From assembly GCA_026418955.1 (NCBI GenBank), contig JAOAAI010000048.1:1-7455 (forward strand): a DNA stretch of 7,455 nucleotides, in the 5' to 3' direction. A model generated the notes under the pieces. The model was not told the origin of the DNA and did not search any database. It saw nothing but the letters and a program-made list of their open reading frames with translations. This stretch comes from Candidatus Goldiibacteriota bacterium. Lineage in GTDB: Bacteria > Oederibacteriota > PGYV01 > DSYL01. Shown here one piece after another: positions 1 to 6,476 of this stretch. The first letter of the stretch is position 1; each line of letters begins with the position of its first letter. Position numbers and translations under genes: made by a program.

Positions 1-896
1 AAGAAAAACCTGATTTTGTAATGATAAATTCTTGGTCTTATTTTAGTGATTGGTTGGTTATTTTTAGTTCTTTGTTTTTAAAAACTAAGTTATGTTTACG
101 ATTTGATAATCCATTATCTCATGAAAAATTCAAATCAAAATGGAAAGTATTTTTGAAAAAAATAATTTTAGGTTTTCTATTTAGAAAAGTTGATTATTTT
201 TTTTATGTAGGTTATGAGAATAGAAAATTTATTAATTTTTATGCCAAAGAAAATTTTAAAATGATTTTTACTCCTCATGCAGTTGACAATGATTATTTTG
301 AAAAAGAATATCAAAAATTAAAGGATAAAAAAGAAGAATTAAGAAAAATATTTAATATTCCTCAAAATGATATTGTTTTGCTTTTTGTTGGCAAATTAAT
401 TAAAACAAAGAATCCTTTAGATTTACTATTAGCTTATGAAATAATTTATAATCAAAAAAATATTAAAAATATATCATTAGTTTATGTTGGTGAAGGAGAA
501 TTGAAAAAAGATATCGAAAAATTTATAAAAGAAAAAAATTTAGATAAGGTATTTTTAGTTGGTTTTCAATCGCAAAAAGAATTACCCAAATTTTATTCAT
601 TAGCTGATATTTTTATTTTACCTTCTGGTTTAGAAACTTGGGGGTTGGTAGTTAATGAAGCAATGAATTTTGATTTACCAATTATTGTTTCTAATTTAGT
701 TGGTTGTGGTCCAGATTTAGTAAAAGAAGGAGAAAATGGACATATTTTTAAAGCTGGAGATATTGGAAATTTAATTGATAGCATATTAAAATTAATTAAT
801 AATAAAAATATATATGGCCAAAATTCAAAAAAGATAATTAAAAATTATACTTATCAAAAAAGCGCTGAAAATATTTTAAAAATAATTAATTTATGA
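1..896 (+). CDS. Glycosyltransferase family 4 (GT-B fold), 5' partial
   Basis: This is a retaining GT-B glycosyltransferase of the GT4 type, expected to move a sugar from a nucleotide-sugar donor onto a growing glycan at the cytoplasmic membrane face. The first ATG in frame is at 21, but the frame is open back to the edge; the preceding codons read EKPDFV, which fits the 'kPDvv' strand of GT4 N-domains, so the real start lies outside the window. About 297 residues are present against a usual 360-390, so some 70-80 are missing. Counting from the ATG at 21, the donor domain has a VGKL...K segment near residues 123-130, with Lys125 and Lys130 at the usual Arg/Lys phosphate-contacting positions. 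The EX7E motif is Glu205/Glu213 (ETWGLVVNE), followed by a glycine-rich CGPD loop. The family call is firm; the donor and acceptor cannot be read from sequence. The gene stops at a TGA, 46 nt before the next start. Confidence 0.9.
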   Translation, partial: EKPDFVMINSWSYFSDWLVIFSSLFLKTKLCLRFDNPLSHEKFKSKWKVFLKKIILGFLFRKVDYFFYVGYENRKFINFYAKENFKMIFTPHAVDNDYFEKEYQKLKDKKEELRKIFNIPQNDIVLLFVGKLIKTKNPLDLLLAYEIIYNQKNIKNISLVYVGEGELKKDIEKFIKEKNLDKVFLVGFQSQKELPKFYSLADIFILPSGLETWGLVVNEAMNFDLPIIVSNLVGCGPDLVKEGENGHIFKAGDIGNLIDSILKLINNKNIYGQNSKKIIKNYTYQKSAENILKIINL

Positions 897-942
897 AAAA
901 TAAAATATATATAGAAGTTAGAAAATAATTTTAATTTTTAAA
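897..942 (+). other. Short AT-only spacer between genes 1 and 2
   Basis: This 46-nt gap has a TATATATA run at 906-913 and is almost devoid of G and C. There is no GC-rich hairpin that would act as an intrinsic terminator, no Shine-Dalgarno-like purine run before the ATG at 943, and no reading frame of interest. The TATA run lies about 30-37 nt before the start, but such strings are expected by chance at this base composition, so a promoter is not claimed. Confidence 0.4.
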
Positions 943-1563
943 ATGTTTAATTATATTAAAAAACGTTTTGGACATTGGACACCGAGATATATTTATAATA
1001 GAATAGGCCTATTTATCAACGAAAAATTACACCCAGACTGGCCATGGTTAACAAAAGATGCTGTTTTACTATTAAATCAATTATTAAAAAATGAAGATAT
1101 TGGATTAGAATTTGGCTCAGGAAGAAGTACGATATGGTTTGCTAAAAGGATTAAAAAATTAATTAGCATTGAACACGACAATAACTGGTTTGAATTTGTA
1201 AAAACTAAATTAAAAAAAGAAAATATAAACAATGTAGATTATTATTTAAAATCAGAAACAGATTATTTAAATATTTTAAATAATATAGATAATAATTCAA
1301 TAGATTTTGTATTAGTTGATGGCTTAAGAAGAGATGAGGTATCAAAATTGGTTTTGCCCAAAATAAAAAATGGGGGGATCTTAATAATAGATAATATTAA
1401 TTGGTTTATTCCATCAAATTCTTATTCTCCTTCTTCTAAAAGAAATAACAATTTTGAATCAGAAATATGGAGAGAGGTTTGGTTAGCTATTAAAAATTTT
1501 AGAAAAGTTTGGACAACAAACGGTGTTACTGATACATTAATAGTTTTAAAATATGAAGAATAA
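943..1563 (+). CDS. Class I SAM-dependent methyltransferase
   Basis: This 206-residue protein is predicted to use S-adenosylmethionine to methylate an acceptor, most likely a sugar hydroxyl given its neighbours. It shows a Rossmann methyltransferase pattern: motif I at residues 54-63 (GLEFGSGRST), an acidic residue ending strand 2 at Glu77 in ISIEHD (ribose contact), and a post-motif II strand with VDG at Asp126-Gly127. An Asp150-Asn151 pair follows in GGILIIDN, typical of Methyltransferase_24-like/predicted O-methyltransferases found in glycan clusters. The N-terminal 45 residues are basic and aromatic (RFGHWTPRYIYNRIG), as in related cluster-borne proteins. The start at 943 is the only ATG candidate after an in-frame stop at 919; it has no Shine-Dalgarno. 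The last 11 nt overlap the next gene. Fold and cofactor are well supported; the substrate is inference. Confidence 0.85.
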   Translation: MFNYIKKRFGHWTPRYIYNRIGLFINEKLHPDWPWLTKDAVLLLNQLLKNEDIGLEFGSGRSTIWFAKRIKKLISIEHDNNWFEFVKTKLKKENINNVDYYLKSETDYLNILNNIDNNSIDFVLVDGLRRDEVSKLVLPKIKNGGILIIDNINWFIPSNSYSPSSKRNNNFESEIWREVWLAIKNFRKVWTTNGVTDTLIVLKYEE

Positions 1564-2266
1564 ATTAATTAAAACATTAGCTTTTTTAACTAGAAATTTA
1601 CCTTATATTAAGGGCGAAAAAAGAATTTGGAGATTAATATATAATCCAGATAAAAGACAAAATGATTATATTGAGACAATTATTCCCTATGATAAAAATT
1701 TAAAAATTCATATAAATACATCAAGTTTTATCGAATGGGATATATTTGTTTCTGGTTATTATGAACCACATATTGTTAAGTTAATTAAAAAATATTTAAA
1801 AAAAGATGATGTTTTTGTCGATGTAGGAGCAAATATTGGTTGTCATACTTTAATTGCTGCAAAAATTTGTAAAAAAGTTATTGCTATTGAGCCAGAACCA
1901 AATGTTAGAAATAGATTAATTCAAAATATTAAATTAAATAATTTGAAAAATGTTATAGTATATGATTATGCTATTTCTGATTATGTTGGAGAAGGAAATT
2001 TGTATCCGCCATTAGATGATAATTCTCATAAAGGATTATCTTGTTTAATTTACAAAAATGATTTAAATCTTAAAAATGAAAGTATAAAAGTAAAAGTCAT
2101 AACCTTAGATGAATTATTGAAAAACGAAGAAAAAATTAATTTTATTAAGATAGATATAGAAAGTTTTAATAGGACAGCTATTTTTGGAGCTAAAAATATA
2201 ATTAAAAAATTTAATCCAATAGTTTTATATGAAAGAGACGGGACAGATATTATGCAATTTTTTTAA
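1553..2266 (+). CDS. FkbM-family methyltransferase, short C-terminus and altered motif
   Basis: This 237-residue protein belongs to the FkbM family (Methyltransf_21), SAM-dependent enzymes that O-methylate sugars or polyketides. An N-terminal region of about 80 residues (with INTSSFIEWDIF) precedes motif I, FVDVGANIG, with Asp90 and Gly92. Glu113 in IEPEP is the ribose-binding acid. The family hallmark, usually KIDVEG(A/F)E, reads KIDIESFN here: Asp201 and Glu203 are kept, but Gly becomes Ser204 and the last Glu becomes Asn206. The chain ends about ten residues after the final strand (IVLYE), whereas relatives usually carry 20-40 more; the stop falls at the end of a run of seven T (2258-2264). 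The ATG sits inside the previous gene (11-nt overlap, different frame), suggesting translational coupling. It could be a diverged but active enzyme or one losing function. Family is certain; activity is doubtful. Confidence 0.85.
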   Translation: MKNKLIKTLAFLTRNLPYIKGEKRIWRLIYNPDKRQNDYIETIIPYDKNLKIHINTSSFIEWDIFVSGYYEPHIVKLIKKYLKKDDVFVDVGANIGCHTLIAAKICKKVIAIEPEPNVRNRLIQNIKLNNLKNVIVYDYAISDYVGEGNLYPPLDDNSHKGLSCLIYKNDLNLKNESIKVKVITLDELLKNEEKINFIKIDIESFNRTAIFGAKNIIKKFNPIVLYERDGTDIMQFF

Positions 2267-2310
2267 TTTGTAAAAATATAAGAATTATTATAATATAATT
2301 TAATAATGTA
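2267..2310 (+). promoter_or_regulatory. Spacer with weak -10-like TATAAT strings
   Basis: This 44-nt gap holds two overlapping TATAAT strings (2289-2294 and 2294-2299). A TTGTAA at 2268-2273 could serve as a poor -35, with a 15 or 20 nt spacer rather than the ideal 17. It is the only inter-gene space in the middle of the run with a plausible sigma-70-like arrangement, and it comes right after the shortened FkbM gene. At this AT content such strings arise often by chance, so this is a weak candidate only. No ribosome binding site and no terminator hairpin are seen. Confidence 0.18.
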
Positions 2311-3285
2311 ATGAAATATAAAAATTATAAAAAATTTATAGTTACAACAACAATAAATATTCCAACTGAAGCTATATATAAATATTTATCTTTTCAAGAC
2401 TGGTTTTTTGTAATAGTAGGAGATCTTAAAACTCCTCATAATTTATATAAAAAATTAGAAAAAAAATATAAAAATTTAAAATATTTATCTCCTGAATATC
2501 AAAATAAAAAGTATAATAAATTAAGTAAATTATTAGGATGGAATAATATACAAAGAAGAAATTTGGGTTTTATTGAAGCTTATGTGCATGGCGCAGAAAT
2601 TATTGCTACTGTTGATGATGATAATATTCCTTATAAATTTTGGGGCAAAAATATTTATATAAATAAAGAAATATTGGTTGATTATTATAATAGTGATTCT
2701 ATTGTAGCGGATCCATTATCAATTACAGATTACAATTATTTATGGCATAGAGGTTTTCCTATTCAGTTATTGCCTCAAAAAAATAAAATTAAATATTTAG
2801 GCAAGAAAAAAATAAAAGTTTTAGTTCAAGCAGATTTATGGAATGGTAATCCAGATATAGATGCTATTGCAAGGATAGCTTTTGATAATCCTATAGTAAA
2901 ATTTAAAAGTATCAAAGAACCTTTTGCTTTCAATAGAATATCTCCATTTAATTCTCAGAATACTTTTTTATCTAGGGAGGTAATTCCTTATTATTGTTGT
3001 CTTCCTTTTGTTGGTAGAATGGATGATATATGGGGTTCTTATATATTGCAACATTATTTTTCTAATTGTATTATTTATAATTTTCCATCTGTTTATCAAA
3101 AAAGAAATTTACATAATTTTATAAATGATTTAGAAAAAGAAATTATAGGATATAAATTTTCTTTAGAATTAATAAATAATATAATAAATAATAATTTAAA
3201 ATTAATTTTTCAAAAAATTTTACCACCTTCAACATTTTATTTTTACAAAGAATATACTAAATTTTTTAAAAAATATGTTAGATAA
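2311..3285 (+). CDS. STELLO/RGP-like (DUF288-type) GT-A glycosyltransferase
   Basis: This 324-residue protein resembles the STELLO family (PF03385, formerly DUF288) and the related reversibly glycosylated polypeptide fold. It opens with IVTTTINIPTEAI and continues with VVGD.KTP-like VGDLKTP (residues 36-42) and YLSPEYQ. LGWNNIQRRNLGF (Arg82-Arg83-Asn84) follows, then EAYVHGAE and VDDDN (Asp102-104), the expected metal/nucleotide-sugar DXD site. Further on are WNGNPDIDAI (residues 177-186), FNSQNT, and GRMDDIW (Asp238-Asp239), each matching conserved blocks in the same order. The C-terminal 80 residues are basic and aromatic, without a clear membrane helix. The best-known members are plant Golgi proteins linked to cellulose synthase assembly; the role of prokaryotic members is not established to my knowledge. 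In this setting a glycosyltransferase, or less likely a sugar-nucleotide mutase, is inferred. The start follows an AT-only gap without Shine-Dalgarno. Its end overlaps the next gene by 11 nt. Confidence 0.72.
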   Translation: MKYKNYKKFIVTTTINIPTEAIYKYLSFQDWFFVIVGDLKTPHNLYKKLEKKYKNLKYLSPEYQNKKYNKLSKLLGWNNIQRRNLGFIEAYVHGAEIIATVDDDNIPYKFWGKNIYINKEILVDYYNSDSIVADPLSITDYNYLWHRGFPIQLLPQKNKIKYLGKKKIKVLVQADLWNGNPDIDAIARIAFDNPIVKFKSIKEPFAFNRISPFNSQNTFLSREVIPYYCCLPFVGRMDDIWGSYILQHYFSNCIIYNFPSVYQKRNLHNFINDLEKEIIGYKFSLELINNIINNNLKLIFQKILPPSTFYFYKEYTKFFKKYVR

Positions 3286-4276
3286 TAAATATAATATAAA
3301 TAATCCATATTTAAGTGTAGTAGTAGTTGCCAGAAATGATGATTATGGTGTTAGGCAAATAGATAAAATTAATGTTTTTATAAAATCTTTATATTTTTTA
3401 GTTGAAAAATATAAATTATTTTCTGAACTTATCTTTGTAGAATGGAATCCTCCGGAAAATAATAAATTTTTATATGAATGTTTAGATATTCCAAAATCTA
3501 ATTTTATTAAAAGTAAATTTGTAATAATTCCACCAGAAATACATTTTACTTTTTTATGCTCTGATAAGGTTAAACTTTTTGAATATATTGGTAAAAATGT
3601 TGGTATAAGAAGATCTAAAGGAGAGTTTGTTTTAATTACTAATCCAGATAATTTAATTGGGGAAGGAATTATTAAAAAAATATCAGAAAAAAAATTAAAA
3701 TATAAACATTTTTATAGAGTTGGTAGATATAATATTAAAAATATAATTCCTCCAGAATTAAGTAATTATTATTTATATTTAGATTTTGCCCAAAAAAATA
3801 TAGAAGGATGGAGAGGATATATTATTTATTATTCAAATATAAAATTTTATATTAGATATAATCCTTTAAAATACATTAAGGGATTTTTGGTTAATTTTTT
3901 AATACCTATTTTTAAATATTATCCCTATCAAGTTCCAGCTTTATGTACTCCAGGAGATTTTATTTTAATGTCAAAAAAAGATTGGTTAGATATAAAAGGT
4001 TTTTTAGAAATCCCACCGTATTCTTATACTGGTGGAGATGGAGCTTTGGTTCATATTGCATTAAAAAATAAATTAAAACAGGTTTATTGGTTTAATTTTA
4101 ATAATACTTGTTTATATAGTCAGCCACAATTTGATAGAGAAATAATAAAAGAAATTCATTCTTTAACTAAGGAAGAAATAAATATTTGCTTCCAAATTTT
4201 AAAAGGTAATTTTAAAAATTTTAATAATGATAGATGGGGGTTAAAAGATTATAATCTAAAAGAAATTTCAATATGA
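3275..4276 (+). CDS. GT2-like glycosyltransferase (GT-A type)
   Basis: This 333-residue protein looks like a GT-A, family 2-like glycosyltransferase. The N-terminus has the strand YLSVVVVARNDDYG (residues 12-25) that binds the nucleotide. LIFVEWNPP (Glu56-Pro60) comes next, then KNVGIRRSKGEF (residues 107-118) and LITNPDN (Asn123-Asn126); the last sits where GT2 enzymes have the DXD metal site, with Asp125 the candidate ligand. The C-terminal half has TPGDFILMSKKDW (Asp228) and GGDGAL (Asp255), in the place of the acceptor-site acidic residues. A hydrophobic stretch around residues 203-216 (FLVNFLIPIF) is too short and basic-flanked for a confident membrane span. The VEWNPP and TNPD blocks recur in a poorly characterised GT2-like group; I do not know a tested member. 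It starts inside gene 4 and ends in an ATGA overlap with gene 6, so coupled translation is likely. Confidence 0.75.
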   Translation: MLDNKYNINNPYLSVVVVARNDDYGVRQIDKINVFIKSLYFLVEKYKLFSELIFVEWNPPENNKFLYECLDIPKSNFIKSKFVIIPPEIHFTFLCSDKVKLFEYIGKNVGIRRSKGEFVLITNPDNLIGEGIIKKISEKKLKYKHFYRVGRYNIKNIIPPELSNYYLYLDFAQKNIEGWRGYIIYYSNIKFYIRYNPLKYIKGFLVNFLIPIFKYYPYQVPALCTPGDFILMSKKDWLDIKGFLEIPPYSYTGGDGALVHIALKNKLKQVYWFNFNNTCLYSQPQFDREIIKEIHSLTKEEINICFQILKGNFKNFNNDRWGLKDYNLKEISI

Positions 4277-5307
4277 AAATTTTTATAAGTGGAAGCAGTT
4301 TTAAATATGGACTGACAATGTCTTTTTTTAGAGCTTTTGAAAAGGAGGGCATTAATAATATAACAATTTTTGGTGATGAAGAAGAATATTGGAATGATTT
4401 AAAAATATTTAAAAATAGATATACCCATAGAATATTTTGGAAAATATTTTCTATTAGAATAAATAAAAAATTTTTAGAAAAAATTAAAGAATATAAGCCA
4501 GATTTAATTTTGATATTTAAGGGTTGGTTTTATAAGCCAAAAACTATTAAAGAAATTAAAAAAATTTTACCAAATTCAAAATTGATTTGTTTTAATCCAG
4601 ATAATCCTTTTAATACGTGGCATCATGGAGTTTCTAATAACTGGATTAGGAAATCTATTCCTTATTATGATGTTTACTTTATTTGGGGTAAATTTTTAAT
4701 TGATAAATTATATAAAGCTGGTGCTAAAAAAGTTAAATATTTACCATTTGGATACGATTTAGAAATTAATTATCCTATGTATATAAAGAATGATGATGAA
4801 AAAAAATATTATGGTTCTGATATAGCTTTTATAGGAACTTATGATGAAGAAAGGGCATGGTGGTTAAATCAAATAAAAGATTATAATTTAAAAATTTGGG
4901 GGAACAGTTGGTGGAAGGCTAATAAAGATTTGCAAAAAAAATGGATGAAAAAACCTGCTTATGGAGAAGAGTTTAATAAAATTTGTAGCTCATCAAAAAT
5001 AGTTTTGAATATAATTAGAAAGCAAAATATTCCTTCTCATAATATGCGAACATTTGAAGCTCCAGCTTGTAAATCTTTTGTTTTAAGCACAAGAACAGAT
5101 GAGGTTAAAGAATTTTTTGAAGAAGATAAAGAGATAGTTTTATTTAGTAATCCAGAAGAATTGAGACAAAAAATTGATTTTTATTTAAAAAATGATAAAT
5201 TAAGAGAAAAAATCAGAGAATCTGGTTATTCAAGATTAATAAATTCAAATAATAGCTATTTAGATAGGGCCAAAAAAATTTTAGAAATATTTCAAATAAT
5301 AAAATGA
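4273..5307 (+). CDS. CgeB-like glycosyltransferase (GT-B)
   Basis: This 344-residue protein matches the CgeB family (COG4641, with a Glyco_trans_1_2-type C-terminal domain), named after a Bacillus spore-coat gene but widespread in glycan clusters. The N-domain starts MKIFISGSSF and includes PDLILIFKGW, then CFNPDNPFN (Pro109-Asp110-Asn111), a CgeB hallmark. A linker YLPFGYD leads into the C-domain, which begins SDIAFIGTYDEERAWWL (Gly188). The donor-site block is NMRTFEAPACKSFVLS (residues 257-272) with Glu262 in the place of the catalytic-domain Glu, then DEVKEFFEE. It is expected to act in the cytoplasm as a sugar transferase in the same pathway as its neighbours. Its ATG overlaps gene 5's TGA, and its own TGA overlaps gene 7's ATG, both as ATGA. 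The length is normal for the family. The donor sugar is unknown, and the spore role implied by the family name should not be assumed. Confidence 0.85.
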   Translation: MKIFISGSSFKYGLTMSFFRAFEKEGINNITIFGDEEEYWNDLKIFKNRYTHRIFWKIFSIRINKKFLEKIKEYKPDLILIFKGWFYKPKTIKEIKKILPNSKLICFNPDNPFNTWHHGVSNNWIRKSIPYYDVYFIWGKFLIDKLYKAGAKKVKYLPFGYDLEINYPMYIKNDDEKKYYGSDIAFIGTYDEERAWWLNQIKDYNLKIWGNSWWKANKDLQKKWMKKPAYGEEFNKICSSSKIVLNIIRKQNIPSHNMRTFEAPACKSFVLSTRTDEVKEFFEEDKEIVLFSNPEELRQKIDFYLKNDKLREKIRESGYSRLINSNNSYLDRAKKILEIFQIIK

Positions 5308-6461
5308 AAAAAATTATAATTTCTGTAGGTGGCAGATTCCATAGTTTTAATTTAGCGCAAGAATTATTAAAGCGCGATGCTTTAAAATTTATCATTACTT
5401 CTTATCCTAAATTTATAACACGAAAATGGAATTTGCCAGATGATAAAGTTAAATCAATTTTTATTAAGGAAATTTTAGATAGGGCATATAGAAAATTGCC
5501 AATATTTTTACAAGATTTATATAATCCTCAATATTTTATTTGTGATTTATTCGATAAATTAGTATTAAAAAAATTAGAAAAAGCAGATATTTTTGTTGGC
5601 TGGTCTTCTTTTTCTTTATATTCATTAAGAAAAGCTAAAGAATTGGGCATGAAAACAATTTTAGAACGTGGAAGTTCCCATATAGTTTATCAATATGAAA
5701 TTTTAAAAGAAGAATATGAGAAATGGAGTTATAAACCTAGTTTTGATGAATTGCCTCATCCAAAAATTATAGAAAAAGAATTAAAAGAATATGAAGAAAC
5801 AGATTATATTTCCGTTCCTTCTTTATTTGTTAAAAAAACATTTTTAGATAATGGAATTTCAGAAAAAAAGATTTTATGCGTTCAATATGGAGTTGATTTG
5901 ACTAAATTTAAAAAAGTGCCCAAAGAAGATAATATTTTTAGAATTATTTTTGCAGGAACAATCTGTTTAAGAAAAGGAGTTCAATATTTAGTTAAAGCTT
6001 TTAATGAATTAAATTTATTAAATTCAGAATTGATTTTATTAGGAAATATAGCAGAAGATATTAAAAAGTTTTTAATCAAACATCAAGACAATTTAAAAAT
6101 TAAAATTAAAAAAATTGATCATTTTGATTTATATAAAGAATATTCTAATGGCTCTATTTTTGTTTTGCCATCAATTGAGGAAGGTTTGGCGCGCGTTATT
6201 CCAGAGGCAATGGCTTGTGGGTTGCCTGTAATTTGCACAACAAATACTGGCGGCGAAGATATTGTGCGTAATGGTATTGATGGGTTTATTATCCCAATTA
6301 GAGATGTTGAAAAATTAAAAGAAAAAATTTTATATTTTTATGAAAATCCAGAAATTACAAAACAAATGGGTCAAAACGCGCAAAATAGGGTAAAATCAGG
6401 ATTTAGTTGGTCAGATTATGGAGAAAAAATTTATAATAATTATCTTGAAGTTTTAAAATAA
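5304..6461 (+). CDS. Glycosyltransferase family 4 (GT-B), full length
   Basis: This complete 385-residue GT4 retaining glycosyltransferase begins with MKKIIISVGGRFHSFNLA (glycine-rich first loop). It carries an ERGSSH block at residues 121-126, seen in a GT4 subgroup and followed by a long EEY-type helix. The donor domain has FAGTICLRKGVQYL with Arg223/Lys224 as phosphate-binding candidates. The EX7E motif is Glu293/Glu301 (EGLARVIPE), then AMACGLPVICT, TGGEDIV and NGIDGFIIP, a canonical donor pocket. The start is fixed by the ATGA overlap with gene 6. The gene stands out by composition: I count 5 of 13 Arg codons as CGN, against 3 of about 60 in genes 1-6 and 8. The stretch 6181-6240 is about 50% GC in a roughly 20-25% GC setting. 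That hints at a different or more recent origin. Family certain, substrate unknown. Confidence 0.92.
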   Translation: MKKIIISVGGRFHSFNLAQELLKRDALKFIITSYPKFITRKWNLPDDKVKSIFIKEILDRAYRKLPIFLQDLYNPQYFICDLFDKLVLKKLEKADIFVGWSSFSLYSLRKAKELGMKTILERGSSHIVYQYEILKEEYEKWSYKPSFDELPHPKIIEKELKEYEETDYISVPSLFVKKTFLDNGISEKKILCVQYGVDLTKFKKVPKEDNIFRIIFAGTICLRKGVQYLVKAFNELNLLNSELILLGNIAEDIKKFLIKHQDNLKIKIKKIDHFDLYKEYSNGSIFVLPSIEEGLARVIPEAMACGLPVICTTNTGGEDIVRNGIDGFIIPIRDVEKLKEKILYFYENPEITKQMGQNAQNRVKSGFSWSDYGEKIYNNYLEVLK

Positions 6462-6476
6462 TTTAAATTAAAAAAT
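6462..6476 (+). other. 15-nt spacer between genes 7 and 8
   Basis: This spacer contains only A and T, so there is no Shine-Dalgarno and no hairpin. Gene 8 is therefore expected to be co-transcribed with gene 7 and to start without a canonical ribosome binding site. Confidence 0.6.

Noticed and set aside
593..784. Open frame of 63 codons on the minus strand
   Set aside because: It lies wholly within the donor domain of gene 1 in a region of clear coding conservation on the + strand; the translation has no recognisable motif.
896..896. Possible recoding of UGA (as in Gracilibacteria or Mycoplasma)
   Set aside because: TGA ends genes 1, 5 and 6 at natural family lengths, twice within ATGA overlaps, and Trp is encoded by TGG; no in-frame TGA is found inside any gene.
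906..913. TATATATA string before gene 2 as a promoter or archaeal TATA box
   Set aside because: Such runs are expected at this AT content, no partner element is seen, and the other genes show no similarly placed string.
2258..2290. Simple one-base frameshift explaining the short gene 3
   Set aside because: Reading on in either other frame after the T run hits a stop within about 2 to 15 codons and gives no FkbM-like C-terminal sequence.
2267..2310. Intrinsic terminator after the shortened FkbM gene
   Set aside because: The gap has only imperfect A/T inverted repeats with no GC-containing stem and no hairpin followed by a T tract.
5213..5395. Open frame of 60 codons on the minus strand
   Set aside because: It spans the junction of genes 6 and 7, both well supported on the + strand, and reads as low-complexity Asn/Leu/Ile sequence.
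6098..6125. AT-rich repeated AAAATT units as a direct repeat or protein binding site
   Set aside because: They encode a Lys/Ile-rich coding stretch in gene 7, and similar strings occur throughout the window, so composition explains them.
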